NCBI RefSeq assembly: GCF_003019255.1
Contig: NZ_CP027846.1
Span: 1,488,001 to 1,552,000 of the forward strand
From: Staphylococcus kloosii
GTDB lineage: Bacteria > Bacillota > Bacilli > Staphylococcales > Staphylococcaceae
Direction: 5' to 3'
Length of the DNA stretch: 64,000 bases
Part shown: piece after piece, positions 8,195-17,351 of the stretch
How positions within the stretch are numbered: position 1 is the first letter of the stretch
How the letters are laid out: every line of letters begins with the position of its first letter
Made by a program: the position numbers and the translations under genes
Notes under the pieces: generated by a model
The model's input: only the letters and a program-made list of their open reading frames with translations
Told to the model about the DNA's origin: nothing
The model's database searches: none

Positions 8195-9876
8195 TGTTGA
8201 AATTTCATCAACGGTTATTAATTATTTTATGTACAATAACAATCGTAAGTTTTCTTGCCTTAGGATTTATTGTTACACATGTGATTTATACTACAGTAAC
8301 ACAAAATCAACAACAAATTCTTGACCATAAAGCGACGCATTTTGTAAATTTGTTAAATCAAAACAAACAAAATGAGCTAGCTAAGTTAATTAAAAATGAA
8401 CAATTATCGATTCAGATTAAACAAAAAGGCAAAAAAACATATTCGCGTACTACGAAGGTCCCAATAAATGCTTCTATTTCAAAAATGACTGCTGACACAT
8501 CTTTGCGCTATGATAAATTTAAAAAGCAACATCGTTACACGTATGAAACTACTAGTAATAACCACACAGTAATCATTAGTGGTGTAAACAATCACTTACA
8601 TAATTTGCAAATGAAGATATGGTATTACTTGTTATTAACAGGCATTGTCGTATTACTAGTCATGTTTTTAGTAGTTAGAATGATTAACCGTACATATATT
8701 ATGCCAATAAAAGAAGTGACATACGCAACGCAATTATTAGCGGAAGGGTATTACCACGTAAGGGTTCCGGAAAGTAACGTGAAAGAAACAAAAGAACTAT
8801 TTGTTACTACTAATGAATTAGCAAGAAGATTGCAACGTTTAAATAACCAGCAAAAGTTACAATCTAATCGCTTAAAAACAACTTTGGAAAATATACCAAG
8901 TTCGATTTTAATGATTGATAAATATGGTGAAATTGTTATAGCTAATAGAACTTATTATGAAGTATTCACGCCTGATATTGTGGTTGAACATCATAGTTAT
9001 ACAGAAATATTAGACGATGACGTTCAAGCATTAATTACGGACGCTTTTAAAATGGAAAAAGCACTTTATCATCAGTTGAAATTAAAAGTGAGTCAAGTGC
9101 ATGAAAAATATTTTGATACGGCATGTGTTCCAATTTTATCTAAATCTAAAAAGAATTTATACGGCATGGTTATCGTTTTACACGACATAACAAATCTCAA
9201 AAAATTAGAAAATTTAAGAAGAGAGTTTGTTGCTAATGTGTCGCATGAACTGAAAACACCCATAACATCTATCAAAGGTTTTGCGGAAACTTTAATAGAT
9301 GGAGCCAAAGACGATCCACAGTCATTAAATGCGTTTTTAGATATTATACTGAAAGAATCTGAACGTATAGAGACACTTGTTTTCGATTTGTTAGATTTAT
9401 CCCATGTAGAACAGCAAAGTGAAATTGAAACTACACGACTTAACTTTGCCGATGTTGTACAAAGTAATATTGATAGTCTACAAACCATTGCAGAGAGGAA
9501 AGCAATAACAATAAATACAAGCCTTGATGCAAATGTTTTTATTGAAGCAAATCAAGATAAAATTTCACAAGTAGTTATTAATTTAGTTTCTAACGCAATT
9601 AATTATTCGCCAGAAAATAGCGAAATTATTGTTAAAGTATTTGAAGATAAACAAAAATCAGTATTGATTGTAAAAGATTTTGGTATTGGTATAAAAGAAG
9701 AAGACCAGCAACATATCTTTGAGCGATTTTATAGAGTTGATAAAGCTAGAAGTAGAGATTCTGGTGGCACTGGTTTAGGTTTATCAATCGCTAAACATAT
9801 AGTAGAAGCACATAAAGGGCGTATCAGTGTTTCGTCTAAACCAAACGAAGGTTCAACATTCAAAGTTATTTTTTGA
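8194..9876 (+). CDS. phoR: sensor histidine kinase PhoR
   Basis: This membrane sensor kinase of 560 residues partners PhoP in phosphate-limitation signalling. The order is a transmembrane helix near 8-28, an extracytoplasmic region to about 145, and a second helix near 147-165. A HAMP region to about 215, a PAS domain at about 225-325 and the dimerisation domain with phospho-accepting H351 (NVSHELKTP) follow. The HATPase_c domain comes last, with N-box NLVSNAINYS, DFGIGI and GGTGLGLSI. It overlaps phoP by one base and ends at a terminator. Confidence 0.95.
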   Translation: MLKFHQRLLIILCTITIVSFLALGFIVTHVIYTTVTQNQQQILDHKATHFVNLLNQNKQNELAKLIKNEQLSIQIKQKGKKTYSRTTKVPINASISKMTADTSLRYDKFKKQHRYTYETTSNNHTVIISGVNNHLHNLQMKIWYYLLLTGIVVLLVMFLVVRMINRTYIMPIKEVTYATQLLAEGYYHVRVPESNVKETKELFVTTNELARRLQRLNNQQKLQSNRLKTTLENIPSSILMIDKYGEIVIANRTYYEVFTPDIVVEHHSYTEILDDDVQALITDAFKMEKALYHQLKLKVSQVHEKYFDTACVPILSKSKKNLYGMVIVLHDITNLKKLENLRREFVANVSHELKTPITSIKGFAETLIDGAKDDPQSLNAFLDIILKESERIETLVFDLLDLSHVEQQSEIETTRLNFADVVQSNIDSLQTIAERKAITINTSLDANVFIEANQDKISQVVINLVSNAINYSPENSEIIVKVFEDKQKSVLIVKDFGIGIKEEDQQHIFERFYRVDKARSRDSGGTGLGLSIAKHIVEAHKGRISVSSKPNEGSTFKVIF

Positions 9877-9890
9877 TGATACTTTATAAC

Positions 9891-9930
9891 AAAGTTCCTA
9901 CAATTTATAGTAATTGTAGGAACTTTTTTG
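9891..9930 (+). terminator. terminator of phoPR
   Basis: A perfect 15-bp stem (9891-9905 with 9912-9926) with a 6-base loop is followed by a run of T. Confidence 0.9.
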
Positions 9931-9958
9931 CTTATTAAATTTAGCGTAAAAAGTACGG

Positions 9959-9964
9959 TATAAT
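9959..9964 (+). promoter_or_regulatory. polA -10 element
   Basis: A perfect TATAAT lies 49 bp before the polA GTG. It overlaps an in-frame upstream ATG at 9963, which therefore cannot be the translation start of this transcript. The -35 region is weak. Confidence 0.55.
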
Positions 9965-10013
9965 GATAGATTATGATAAAATAATAACTAAATTAGTTCT
10001 GGAGGTTAACAAA

Positions 10014-12644
10014 GTGAATAAATTAATTTTAATAGATGGTAATAGTTTAAGCTTTAGAGCATTTTATGCGTTACCTTTATTGCAAAACAAAGCAGGCATC
10101 CATACAAATGCGGTATATGGTTTTGCGATGTTATTAGAAAAAATAATTAAAGAAGAACAACCTACGAACTTTTTAGTGGCATTTGACGCGGGTAAAACAA
10201 CTTTTCGACATGACACTTATAGTGAATATAAAGGTGGCCGACAAAAAACGCCCCCAGAATTAAGTGAGCAATTACCATATGTACGTCAATTATTAGATGC
10301 ATATGGTATTAAAAGATACGAATTAGAGAATTATGAAGCTGATGATATTATAGGTACGCTTAGTAAAGAAGCACATTCAGCTGGATATGAAACAATTATT
10401 GTTACTGGTGACCGAGACTTAACACAATTAGCTAGTGATAATGTAACGATATATTATACTAAAAAAGGTGTTACGGATGTAGACCACTATACGCCTGAAT
10501 TTATCGCGGAAAAATATAACGGTTTAACGCCTGACCAAATTATTGATATGAAAGGTCTAATGGGTGATGCTTCCGATAATATTCCTGGTGTAGCTGGCGT
10601 AGGTGAAAAAACAGCTATCAAATTATTAAATGAATTTCAAACAGTTGAAAATGTTTATGACAACATCGGTAGCGTTTCTGGTAAAAAGTTAAAAGAAAAA
10701 CTAGAAAATAGTAAAGACGATGCATTGATGAGTAAACAACTTGCTACGATTAATCGTGATAGTCCGATAGCAGTATCGTTAAAAGACACTGAAATGCCAT
10801 CGAATAATGATGAAACAGAAAAAATTGAATTGTTTAAAAAACTAGAGTTTAAACAACTTTTAGATCAATTAAATGTAGACGGCACAAGCGAGAGCGAAGA
10901 GGCACTTGAATTAACTGTGGAACAAGATTTTGCCAATATAGATTTTGCTAATTTACAACAAGCTACTATTCATTTTGAATTAGAAGATACAAATTATTTA
11001 AAAGATCAAATTTTAAAATTCGGACTTTTTGATGGTACGCATCATGTCGTTATCGATGCACAAAACATAAGCGAACATAAAGAATTGGTACAATGGTTAG
11101 AAAGTAGTGAAACACAAAAGATTGTCTATGATGCTAAGAAAACTTACGTAGCTGCACATAGATTAAATATTGATATTAATGAAATTGTTTTCGATGCTAT
11201 GTTAGCTAGTTATATTATTGACCCATCAAGAACTATCGATGATGTTCATTCTGTTGTTAGTTATTATGGACAAACATATTTAAAAACAAATGTCAGTGTA
11301 TTTGGTAAAGGGAAAAAACGCCAAATTCCAGAAGATGAAGTGTTAAACGACTACGTAGCCAATATTGTTCATGCCATTCATAATGCAACAACTAAAATGG
11401 AAGAACAACTGGAAGAATATAACCAAGTCGAACTATTAAAAGACTTAGAATTACCATTAGCTAAAATTTTAAGCAAAATGGAAGAAACTGGTATTTATAC
11501 TGAAGCTAGTGAATTAAAAGAGATGGAAATCGAAATACAAAACAAATTGGATAAATTAATCGCTAATATATATGACTCAGCTGGAGAAGAGTTCAATATT
11601 AATTCTCCAAAACAATTAGGCGTTGTCTTATTTGAAACATTAAAATTACCTGTTATTAAAAAGACAAAGACTGGTTATTCTACTGCAGTTGATGTATTAG
11701 AACAATTAAAAGGTGAACATCCGATCATTGATTATATTTTAGAATATCGTCAATTATCTAAATTACAATCAACTTATGTTGAAGGTCTTCAAAAAGTAAT
11801 CAGTGATGATAATAGAATACACTCAAGATTCAACCAAACATTAGCTCAGACAGGTAGACTATCGTCAATAGACCCAAATCTACAAAACATTCCTGTACGC
11901 CTTGAAGAAGGACGTAAAATTAGAAAAGCATTTAAATCATCTGATAAAGATACTGTTATCTTCTCAGCCGATTATTCGCAAATTGAATTACGTGTATTGG
12001 CGCACATCACACAAGATGAAAGTATTATCCAAGCCTTCAAAAACAATGAAGATATTCATACTGCAACGGCAGTCAAAGTGTTTGGTGTAAGTGCTGATGA
12101 AGTTGATAGCTTAATGCGTAGACAAGCAAAAGCGGTAAACTTTGGGATTGTATATGGTATTAGTGATTATGGCTTAAGTCAAAACCTAGGTATAACACGT
12201 AAACAAGCAAAGCAATTTATCGATGATTATTTAGATAGCTTTCCTGGCGTAAAACAATATATGACTGATATTGTTAAAGATGCAAAAGCCCAAGGATTTG
12301 TGGAAACGCTCATGCATCGACGTCGTTATATTCCAGACATCACAAGTCGTAATTTTAATTTGCGTAGCTTCGCTGAACGTACTGCTATGAATACGCCTAT
12401 TCAAGGTAGTGCAGCTGATATTATCAAGCTAGCGATGGTGAATTTTGATAAGGCAGTTAAAAATGAATCGTTCAATGTAAAATTATTACTTCAAGTACAC
12501 GATGAATTAATTTTCGAAGTACCAAAAGATGAAGTTGATGATTTTAGTGAATTTATAGAAAATATTATGGATAATGCATTACCTTTAGATGTACCACTAT
12601 TAGTTGAATGTAACTATGGTGATACTTGGTACGATGCAAAATAA
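10014..12644 (+). CDS. polA: DNA polymerase I
   Basis: PolA fills gaps and removes RNA primers during Okazaki processing and excision repair. The N-terminal 5'-3' exonuclease (about 1-290; LIDGNSLSFRAFYALP, EADDIIGT, TGDRDLTQL) and the C-terminal polymerase domain (SADYSQIELR, RRQAKAVNFGIVYG, LLQVHDEL) are complete. The middle domain lacks the metal-binding acidic motif of a proofreading exonuclease, as is usual in Gram-positive PolA. The GTG at 10014 is chosen because CTGGAGG lies 7 bases upstream. It gives 876 residues, the usual staphylococcal length. It is followed by mutM, a repair partner. Confidence 0.96.
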   Translation: MNKLILIDGNSLSFRAFYALPLLQNKAGIHTNAVYGFAMLLEKIIKEEQPTNFLVAFDAGKTTFRHDTYSEYKGGRQKTPPELSEQLPYVRQLLDAYGIKRYELENYEADDIIGTLSKEAHSAGYETIIVTGDRDLTQLASDNVTIYYTKKGVTDVDHYTPEFIAEKYNGLTPDQIIDMKGLMGDASDNIPGVAGVGEKTAIKLLNEFQTVENVYDNIGSVSGKKLKEKLENSKDDALMSKQLATINRDSPIAVSLKDTEMPSNNDETEKIELFKKLEFKQLLDQLNVDGTSESEEALELTVEQDFANIDFANLQQATIHFELEDTNYLKDQILKFGLFDGTHHVVIDAQNISEHKELVQWLESSETQKIVYDAKKTYVAAHRLNIDINEIVFDAMLASYIIDPSRTIDDVHSVVSYYGQTYLKTNVSVFGKGKKRQIPEDEVLNDYVANIVHAIHNATTKMEEQLEEYNQVELLKDLELPLAKILSKMEETGIYTEASELKEMEIEIQNKLDKLIANIYDSAGEEFNINSPKQLGVVLFETLKLPVIKKTKTGYSTAVDVLEQLKGEHPIIDYILEYRQLSKLQSTYVEGLQKVISDDNRIHSRFNQTLAQTGRLSSIDPNLQNIPVRLEEGRKIRKAFKSSDKDTVIFSADYSQIELRVLAHITQDESIIQAFKNNEDIHTATAVKVFGVSADEVDSLMRRQAKAVNFGIVYGISDYGLSQNLGITRKQAKQFIDDYLDSFPGVKQYMTDIVKDAKAQGFVETLMHRRRYIPDITSRNFNLRSFAERTAMNTPIQGSAADIIKLAMVNFDKAVKNESFNVKLLLQVHDELIFEVPKDEVDDFSEFIENIMDNALPLDVPLLVECNYGDTWYDAK

Positions 12645-12659
12645 GAAAGTTGGATTATC

Positions 12660-13532
12660 ATGCCAGAACTACCAGAAGTTGAACATGTTAAAAGAGGCAT
12701 TGAGCCATATGCTAAAGGACAAACGATAACATCTGTTATTTTTTCTGATAAAGTAAAAGAAGGTAAAGCTGACGGACGAGAAACAATAATAAAAGGCATG
12801 TCACTGGATACTTTTAAAACTTTTACAGAAAATTTTGTTATAGAACAAATTGAAAGACGTAGTAAATACATCGTTTTTCATTTAGTTAATGAACACGAAC
12901 ATAGAATTTTAATTAGTCATCTAGGAATGGCAGGCGGATTTTTTATAGTCAGAAGTTTAGATGATATAACTGTTAAAAATTATCGTAATCACTGGCACGT
13001 CATTTTTACGTTGGATAATGATATGTTACTGGTTTATTCTGATATTAGAAGATTTGGAGAAATTAGAAATGTACCTTCATTAGAAGCCTACCCATCGTTC
13101 TTAGAAATAGCTCCAGAACCTTTCGAGGATGAGGCATTAAGTCATTATCTATCATGGTTTGACCGTAAAAGCTACGTAAAAAAACCTATTAAGCAAATGA
13201 TTTTAGATCATAGAGTGATAGCAGGGTGTGGTAATATATATGCTTGCGAAGCGTTATTTAGAGCTGGCATTCATCCTAATCGAACGACAAATAGTTTAAA
13301 TAACCAAGAAAGAGAAATGTTATTTTATTATGTTCGGGAAGTGTTATCCGAGGGTATAAAATATGGCGGGACTAGTGTTTCTGATTATCGACATGCCGAT
13401 GGTAAGACAGGAACAATGCAATTACACCTCAATGTATATAAACAAAAAACATGCAAAGTATGTGGCAGTGATATAGAAACACAAGTTATTGCAACACGTA
13501 ACAGTCATTACTGTCCTACTTGTCAAAAATAA
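12660..13532 (+). CDS. mutM: formamidopyrimidine-DNA glycosylase
   Basis: MutM (Fpg) excises 8-oxoguanine and related lesions and cleaves the abasic site. The mature N-terminus PELPEVE supplies the catalytic proline (residue 2) and glutamate (residue 3). A helix-two-turn-helix region (DHRVIAGCGNIYACEALF) and the C-terminal zinc finger with two CxxC pairs (CKVCG and CPTCQ) are present. The length of 290 is normal. It lies 15 bp after polA and 16 bp before coaE, in one repair-related operon. Confidence 0.96.
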   Translation: MPELPEVEHVKRGIEPYAKGQTITSVIFSDKVKEGKADGRETIIKGMSLDTFKTFTENFVIEQIERRSKYIVFHLVNEHEHRILISHLGMAGGFFIVRSLDDITVKNYRNHWHVIFTLDNDMLLVYSDIRRFGEIRNVPSLEAYPSFLEIAPEPFEDEALSHYLSWFDRKSYVKKPIKQMILDHRVIAGCGNIYACEALFRAGIHPNRTTNSLNNQEREMLFYYVREVLSEGIKYGGTSVSDYRHADGKTGTMQLHLNVYKQKTCKVCGSDIETQVIATRNSHYCPTCQK

Positions 13533-13548
13533 AGGAAGAGTGAAATTT

Positions 13549-14163
13549 ATGCCAAAAGTAATAGGGCTTACCGGTGGAATTGCAACCGGTAAATCTACAG
13601 TATCAGAAGTTTTATCTGTACATGGTTTCAAAATTGTAGATGCAGATGTTGCTTCAAGAAAAGCAGTCGAAAAAGGTAGTGAAGGATTAGCAAAAGTAAA
13701 AGCAGCCTTTGGTGATGATGCTATTGATGAAAATGGAGAAATGGACCGCGCTTATGTCGGTAATGTTGTATTTAATCAACCGGAAAAACGATTAGAATTA
13801 AATGAGATTGTACATCCAATCGTCCATGATATTATGGAAAACGAAAAAAATGAGTACCTTAACCAAGGGTATAACGTAATTATGGATATTCCATTATTAT
13901 TTGAAAATGAATTACAAGATACTGTTGACGAAGTGTGGTTAGTTTATACTTCAGAAAGTATTCAAATTGACCGTTTAATGGAACGAAATAATTTATCACT
14001 TGAAGATGCCAAAGCACGCGTACTAAGTCAAATCTCTATAGATAAAAAACGTAGAATGGCAGATCATGTCATCGATAATAGAGATTCTAAGCTTGATTTA
14101 AAGCAAAATTTAGAAAGTTTATTAATTGAACAAGGCTATATTGATGAAACTGAGCATCTTTAA
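13549..14163 (+). CDS. coaE: dephospho-CoA kinase
   Basis: CoaE phosphorylates the 3'-hydroxyl of dephospho-CoA, the last step of coenzyme A synthesis. The Walker A loop GLTGGIATGKST lies at residues 6-17. A lid segment and the DADxxxR-like region follow in a protein of 204 residues. The ATG at 13549 follows AAAGGAAG at proper distance. A longer in-frame opening at 13489 lies inside mutM and lacks a ribosome site, so I reject it. Confidence 0.94.
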   Translation: MPKVIGLTGGIATGKSTVSEVLSVHGFKIVDADVASRKAVEKGSEGLAKVKAAFGDDAIDENGEMDRAYVGNVVFNQPEKRLELNEIVHPIVHDIMENEKNEYLNQGYNVIMDIPLLFENELQDTVDEVWLVYTSESIQIDRLMERNNLSLEDAKARVLSQISIDKKRRMADHVIDNRDSKLDLKQNLESLLIEQGYIDETEHL

Positions 14164-14169
14164 TATTCG

Positions 14170-14207
14170 CCATTAGCGTTTTACTTAGAAGCGCTAATGG
14201 TAATTTT
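14170..14207 (+). terminator. terminator of polA-mutM-coaE
   Basis: CCATTAGCG (14170-14178) pairs with CGCTAATGG (14192-14200), followed by TAATTTTT. Confidence 0.8.
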
Positions 14208-14218
14208 TAATTTTTTAA

Positions 14219-14233
14219 AGCAAACGCTTTCAT
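14219..14233 (-). promoter_or_regulatory. cre (CcpA) site at the gapB promoter
   Basis: On the minus strand the bases read ATGAAAGCGTTTGCT, a perfect fit to WTGNAANCGNWNNCW. The site overlaps the predicted gapB -35 region (about 14227-14233), a position that predicts glucose repression through CcpA. Confidence 0.8.
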
Positions 14234-14244
14234 TTTTTAATTAA

Positions 14245-14277
14245 TATGTTATACTAATTTCTATAAAGTATAACATA
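14245..14277. promoter_or_regulatory. candidate CcpN operator over the gapB -10
   Basis: TATGTTATACT (14245-14255) and its exact inverse AGTATAACATA (14267-14277) form a perfect 11-bp dyad. Both halves match the recalled Bacillus subtilis CcpN half-site TRTGHYATAYW. The left half covers the predicted -10 TATACT (14250-14255), and the right half lies at and just after the expected transcription start. CcpN represses gapB and pckA during glycolytic growth in Bacillus. Confidence 0.6.
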
Positions 14278-14296
14278 AATTTGAGAGGTGCATTCG

Positions 14297-15322
14297 ATGA
14301 CGACTAATATAGCAATTAATGGAATGGGTAGAATAGGGCGAATGGCTTTACGTATCGCACTTAAAAATGAGGATTTAAACGTGGTAGCAATTAACGCTAG
14401 TTATTCACCAGAAACTATAGCTCATTTAATTAATTATGATACTACGCATGGTACATACGATTTAAAAGTTGAGCCGACTGAAAATGGTATTAAATTAGGA
14501 GACCATGAAATTAAATTAGTATCAGATAGAAATCCTGAGAATTTACCGTGGAAATCACTTAATATCGATATCGTGATAGAAGCTACTGGTAAATTTAACC
14601 ATGGAGATAAAGCAGTTGGCCATATTAATGCTGGGGCTAAAAAAGTATTACTTACGGGACCATCTAAAGGTGGCGACGTACAAATGGTTGTAAAAGGCGT
14701 TAATAATGATAACTTAGATATTAATAAGTATGACATATTTAGTAATGCTTCTTGCACAACCAACTGTATTGGACCAGTTGCTAAAGTTTTAAATGATAAA
14801 TTTGGTATCGTTAACGGATTAATGACGACTGTACATTCAATTACTAACGATCAAAATAATATTGATAACCCTCATAAAGATTTAAGACGTGCGCGTTCAT
14901 GTAGCGAAAGTATAATACCAACTTCTACCGGTGCAGCAAAAGCATTAAGAGAAGTTTTACCTGAATTAGATGGCAAGCTACATGGTATGGCACTTAGAGT
15001 TCCAACAAAAAATGTATCATTAGTTGATTTAGTCGTTGACTTAGAACAAAATGTAACGGCAGAAGAAGTAAATAATGCATTTAAAGAAAATGATTTACAA
15101 GGTGTTTTAGCTACAGAAGACGCACCGTTAGTTTCAGTAGACTTTAATACAAACCCACATTCAGCTATTGTTGATACACAAAGTACAATGGTTATGGGCG
15201 ACAACAAAGTAAAAGTGATTGCTTGGTATGATAATGAATGGGGCTATTCAAATAGAGTAGTTGAAGTAGCTGCGCAATTAGGACAATTGTTAAATTCCGA
15301 AGCGGACGTACTAATTAGTTAA
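14297..15322 (+). CDS. gapB: glyceraldehyde-3-phosphate dehydrogenase, gluconeogenic type
   Basis: GapB works in the gluconeogenic direction, reducing 1,3-bisphosphoglycerate, typically with NADPH. The 341-residue protein has the Rossmann start NIAINGMGRIGRMALR. Its catalytic cysteine is C153 in SNASCTTNC, and the C-terminal WYDNEWGYSNRV is intact. The ATG at 14297 follows GAGAGGTG by 6 bases; an upstream GTG at 14288 lies inside that ribosome site. It is monocistronic. A cre site and a CcpN-like dyad at the promoter agree with the gluconeogenic rather than the glycolytic (GapA) role. Confidence 0.93.
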   Translation: MTTNIAINGMGRIGRMALRIALKNEDLNVVAINASYSPETIAHLINYDTTHGTYDLKVEPTENGIKLGDHEIKLVSDRNPENLPWKSLNIDIVIEATGKFNHGDKAVGHINAGAKKVLLTGPSKGGDVQMVVKGVNNDNLDINKYDIFSNASCTTNCIGPVAKVLNDKFGIVNGLMTTVHSITNDQNNIDNPHKDLRRARSCSESIIPTSTGAAKALREVLPELDGKLHGMALRVPTKNVSLVDLVVDLEQNVTAEEVNNAFKENDLQGVLATEDAPLVSVDFNTNPHSAIVDTQSTMVMGDNKVKVIAWYDNEWGYSNRVVEVAAQLGQLLNSEADVLIS

Positions 15323-15346
15323 ACTTAGATAAAAACGCATAATATA

Positions 15347-15379
15347 AAAATGTCAGAATTTAGATTCTGACATTTTTTT
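15347..15379 (+). terminator. terminator of gapB
   Basis: ATGTCAGAAT (15350-15359) pairs with ATTCTGACAT (15364-15373) with a 4-base loop, followed by T7. A-rich flanking bases extend the stem. Confidence 0.9.
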
Positions 15380-15440
15380 GTTATAATATATAGTATTTCA
15401 CAAAAAAATAGTGATGTACTTTTAACTGTGACATCATTCT

Positions 15441-15468
15441 TTTGTCGTATAGTTATTTATAGTATAAT
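15441..15468 (+). promoter_or_regulatory. nrdR-dnaB-dnaI promoter
   Basis: TTTGTC (15441-15446), a 16-base spacer and TATAAT (15463-15468) lie 33 bp before nrdR. The -35 is only moderate. Confidence 0.45.
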
Positions 15469-15501
15469 AAAGTCGAATCAACTGAAGAGGGTGATAGCAC
15501 A

Positions 15502-15972
15502 ATGAAATGTCCAAAATGTAATTCAACGCATTCACGTGTCGTAGATTCTCGTCACGCTGATGAAGTTAACGCGATTCGCCGTCGTAGAGAATGTGAAGTT
15601 TGTAATACAAGATTTACAACATTTGAGCATATTGAAAAAAGACCATTAATCGTAGTGAAAAAAGATGGTACACGTGAACAATTTTTAAGCGAAAAAATCT
15701 TAAATGGTTTAGTTCGCTCATGTGAAAAAAGACCAGTGAGATATGAGCAATTAGAAGATATCACTAATAAAGTCGAATGGCGTCTTAGAGATGAAGGGCG
15801 TGCTGAAATCTCTTCAAGAGACATTGGTGAATATGTAATGAATTTATTAATGCATGTAGACCAAGTATCATACGTGCGCTTTGCATCAGTCTATAAAGAA
15901 TTTAAAGATGTAGATCAATTATTACAATCGATGCAAGGTATCTTATCAGAAAATAAACGGAGTGATTCATAA
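15502..15972 (+). CDS. nrdR: transcriptional repressor NrdR
   Basis: NrdR represses ribonucleotide reductase genes when dATP is abundant. The N-terminal zinc ribbon uses CPKC (residues 3-6) and CEVC, followed by RFTTFE. The remaining residues form an ATP-cone domain that senses the nucleotide pool. The length of 156 is typical. The AAGAGGGTG ribosome site precedes the ATG. It shares its last base with the dnaB start, which links nucleotide supply to replication initiation genes. Confidence 0.95.
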   Translation: MKCPKCNSTHSRVVDSRHADEVNAIRRRRECEVCNTRFTTFEHIEKRPLIVVKKDGTREQFLSEKILNGLVRSCEKRPVRYEQLEDITNKVEWRLRDEGRAEISSRDIGEYVMNLLMHVDQVSYVRFASVYKEFKDVDQLLQSMQGILSENKRSDS

Positions 15973-17351
15973 TGGGTTTGCAATCTTCGGATTTTGGATT
16001 GAGACCTCAAGATAACTTTAATGTTATCCGCGATTTTTCCATTAATGAACAACATTTAGATATATTAAATAGACTATTCACTCCATTAGTAGGTCCCAAT
16101 GCAATGGGGCTTTATTACTATTTAGAGCAATTTGTAACACAAAAAGTTGAAATAGTAACCACACATTATGTTGTAATGAGTGAATTACAAATTAATTTAA
16201 GCGAATTTAGAACACAAATGGACTCACTAGAGGCTATAGGTTTAGTCAAAAGTTATGTGCACCATGATAGTAATACTTCATCTTTTGTCTATAAACTTAT
16301 TCAACCACCAACGGCGTATCAGTTTTTTAGCGACCCTATGTTATCGATATTTTTATTTACCGCAGTGGGCAAAGAACGTTATCATCAGCTAAAAGCTCAT
16401 TTTGAGGCCGGTACAGCGTTTAACCTTAGCGATTATCAAGAAATAACACGCAAGTTTACCGATGTGTTTTCAGTACCTAACAAGCAGTTTCACAATGATG
16501 TTTCTAACATTAAACGTGAGAAAAGTTATGAAGGTTTGAATTTAGCGAAAGTAGACTTCGACTTTGAGGCACTTTATGACTTATTACAGTCGCATTTTAT
16601 TAGTACAGAAATTATTAACGCTGATGCTAAAGCTTTAATTACGCAGCTTGCTACCTTATATGGCCTAACGCCAGAAGCTATGAAAAGCGTGATTTTAAAA
16701 TCAATCACGAGCGCACAACAATTATCGTTTGAAGATATGCGTAAATATGCTCGTACTTATTACCAAATGGAACACGAACAAAGTTTGCCATCATTACAAT
16801 TAAAACAACAAGACATGGTCCAGTCCGAAGACAATGGTCAAGCTGCTGAAGAAGATCGTTTAGAACAATTGAATCGTGTGAGTCCAATTGAAATGTTGAC
16901 TGCATGGAAAGGCTCTGAAATTAGTTTAGACGAAAAGAAATTAGTTGAAGAGTTGGTCGAAAGAGAACAGTTACCATTCGGTGTGATTAATATATTATTG
17001 CAATTTGTTATGTTAAAACGAGATATGCGTTTGCCTAAAAAATATACGTTAACTATCGCGGCGCATTGGAAACGTAAAGGATTAAAAACTGCGCAAGAAG
17101 CAGAGCCGTTTGCCAAGAAAATAAACGAAGAAGAACAACAACAAAGATCTCAACGTAATTTCAAACAACCAAGAGCAAATTTAGTTTCAAAAGAGATGAC
17201 GCCGAAATGGCTATTAGAAAGAGATAATACAAATAATGATCAACAAAAGCAGTCAGAAAATGAAACAACAGCAACAGATGATTCTGAACATGAAAAAGAA
17301 CGTGCCGCGTTCTTACAACATTTAAAAGAAAGATGGGGGGATGATGACTAA
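15972..17351 (+). CDS. dnaB: replication initiation and membrane attachment protein DnaB
   Basis: In Firmicutes DnaB is not the helicase. It is a helicase-loading co-factor that joins DnaD and DnaI at the origin and associates with membrane. The 459-residue protein has an N-terminal winged-helix region, a middle DnaD/DnaB-type helical domain, and a polar, glutamine-rich tail. It overlaps nrdR and dnaI by one base at each end, so the three are translated together. Identification rests on synteny and overall sequence. Confidence 0.92.
   Translation: MGLQSSDFGLRPQDNFNVIRDFSINEQHLDILNRLFTPLVGPNAMGLYYYLEQFVTQKVEIVTTHYVVMSELQINLSEFRTQMDSLEAIGLVKSYVHHDSNTSSFVYKLIQPPTAYQFFSDPMLSIFLFTAVGKERYHQLKAHFEAGTAFNLSDYQEITRKFTDVFSVPNKQFHNDVSNIKREKSYEGLNLAKVDFDFEALYDLLQSHFISTEIINADAKALITQLATLYGLTPEAMKSVILKSITSAQQLSFEDMRKYARTYYQMEHEQSLPSLQLKQQDMVQSEDNGQAAEEDRLEQLNRVSPIEMLTAWKGSEISLDEKKLVEELVEREQLPFGVINILLQFVMLKRDMRLPKKYTLTIAAHWKRKGLKTAQEAEPFAKKINEEEQQQRSQRNFKQPRANLVSKEMTPKWLLERDNTNNDQQKQSENETTATDDSEHEKERAAFLQHLKERWGDDD

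Noticed and set aside
9963..10013. N-terminal extension of PolA from ATG 9963
   Set aside because: The ATG overlaps the predicted -10 TATAAT, has no ribosome site, and would add 17 residues absent from homologues.
13489..13548. Longer CoaE starting inside mutM
   Set aside because: There is no ribosome site and the added residues are the shadow of the MutM zinc finger; AAAGGAAG fits the ATG at 13549.
15412..15436. TGATGT/ACATCA inverted repeat upstream of nrdR as an NrdR box
   Set aside because: Only 6 bp pair, the spacing is wrong and it does not fit the NrdR-box consensus I recall.
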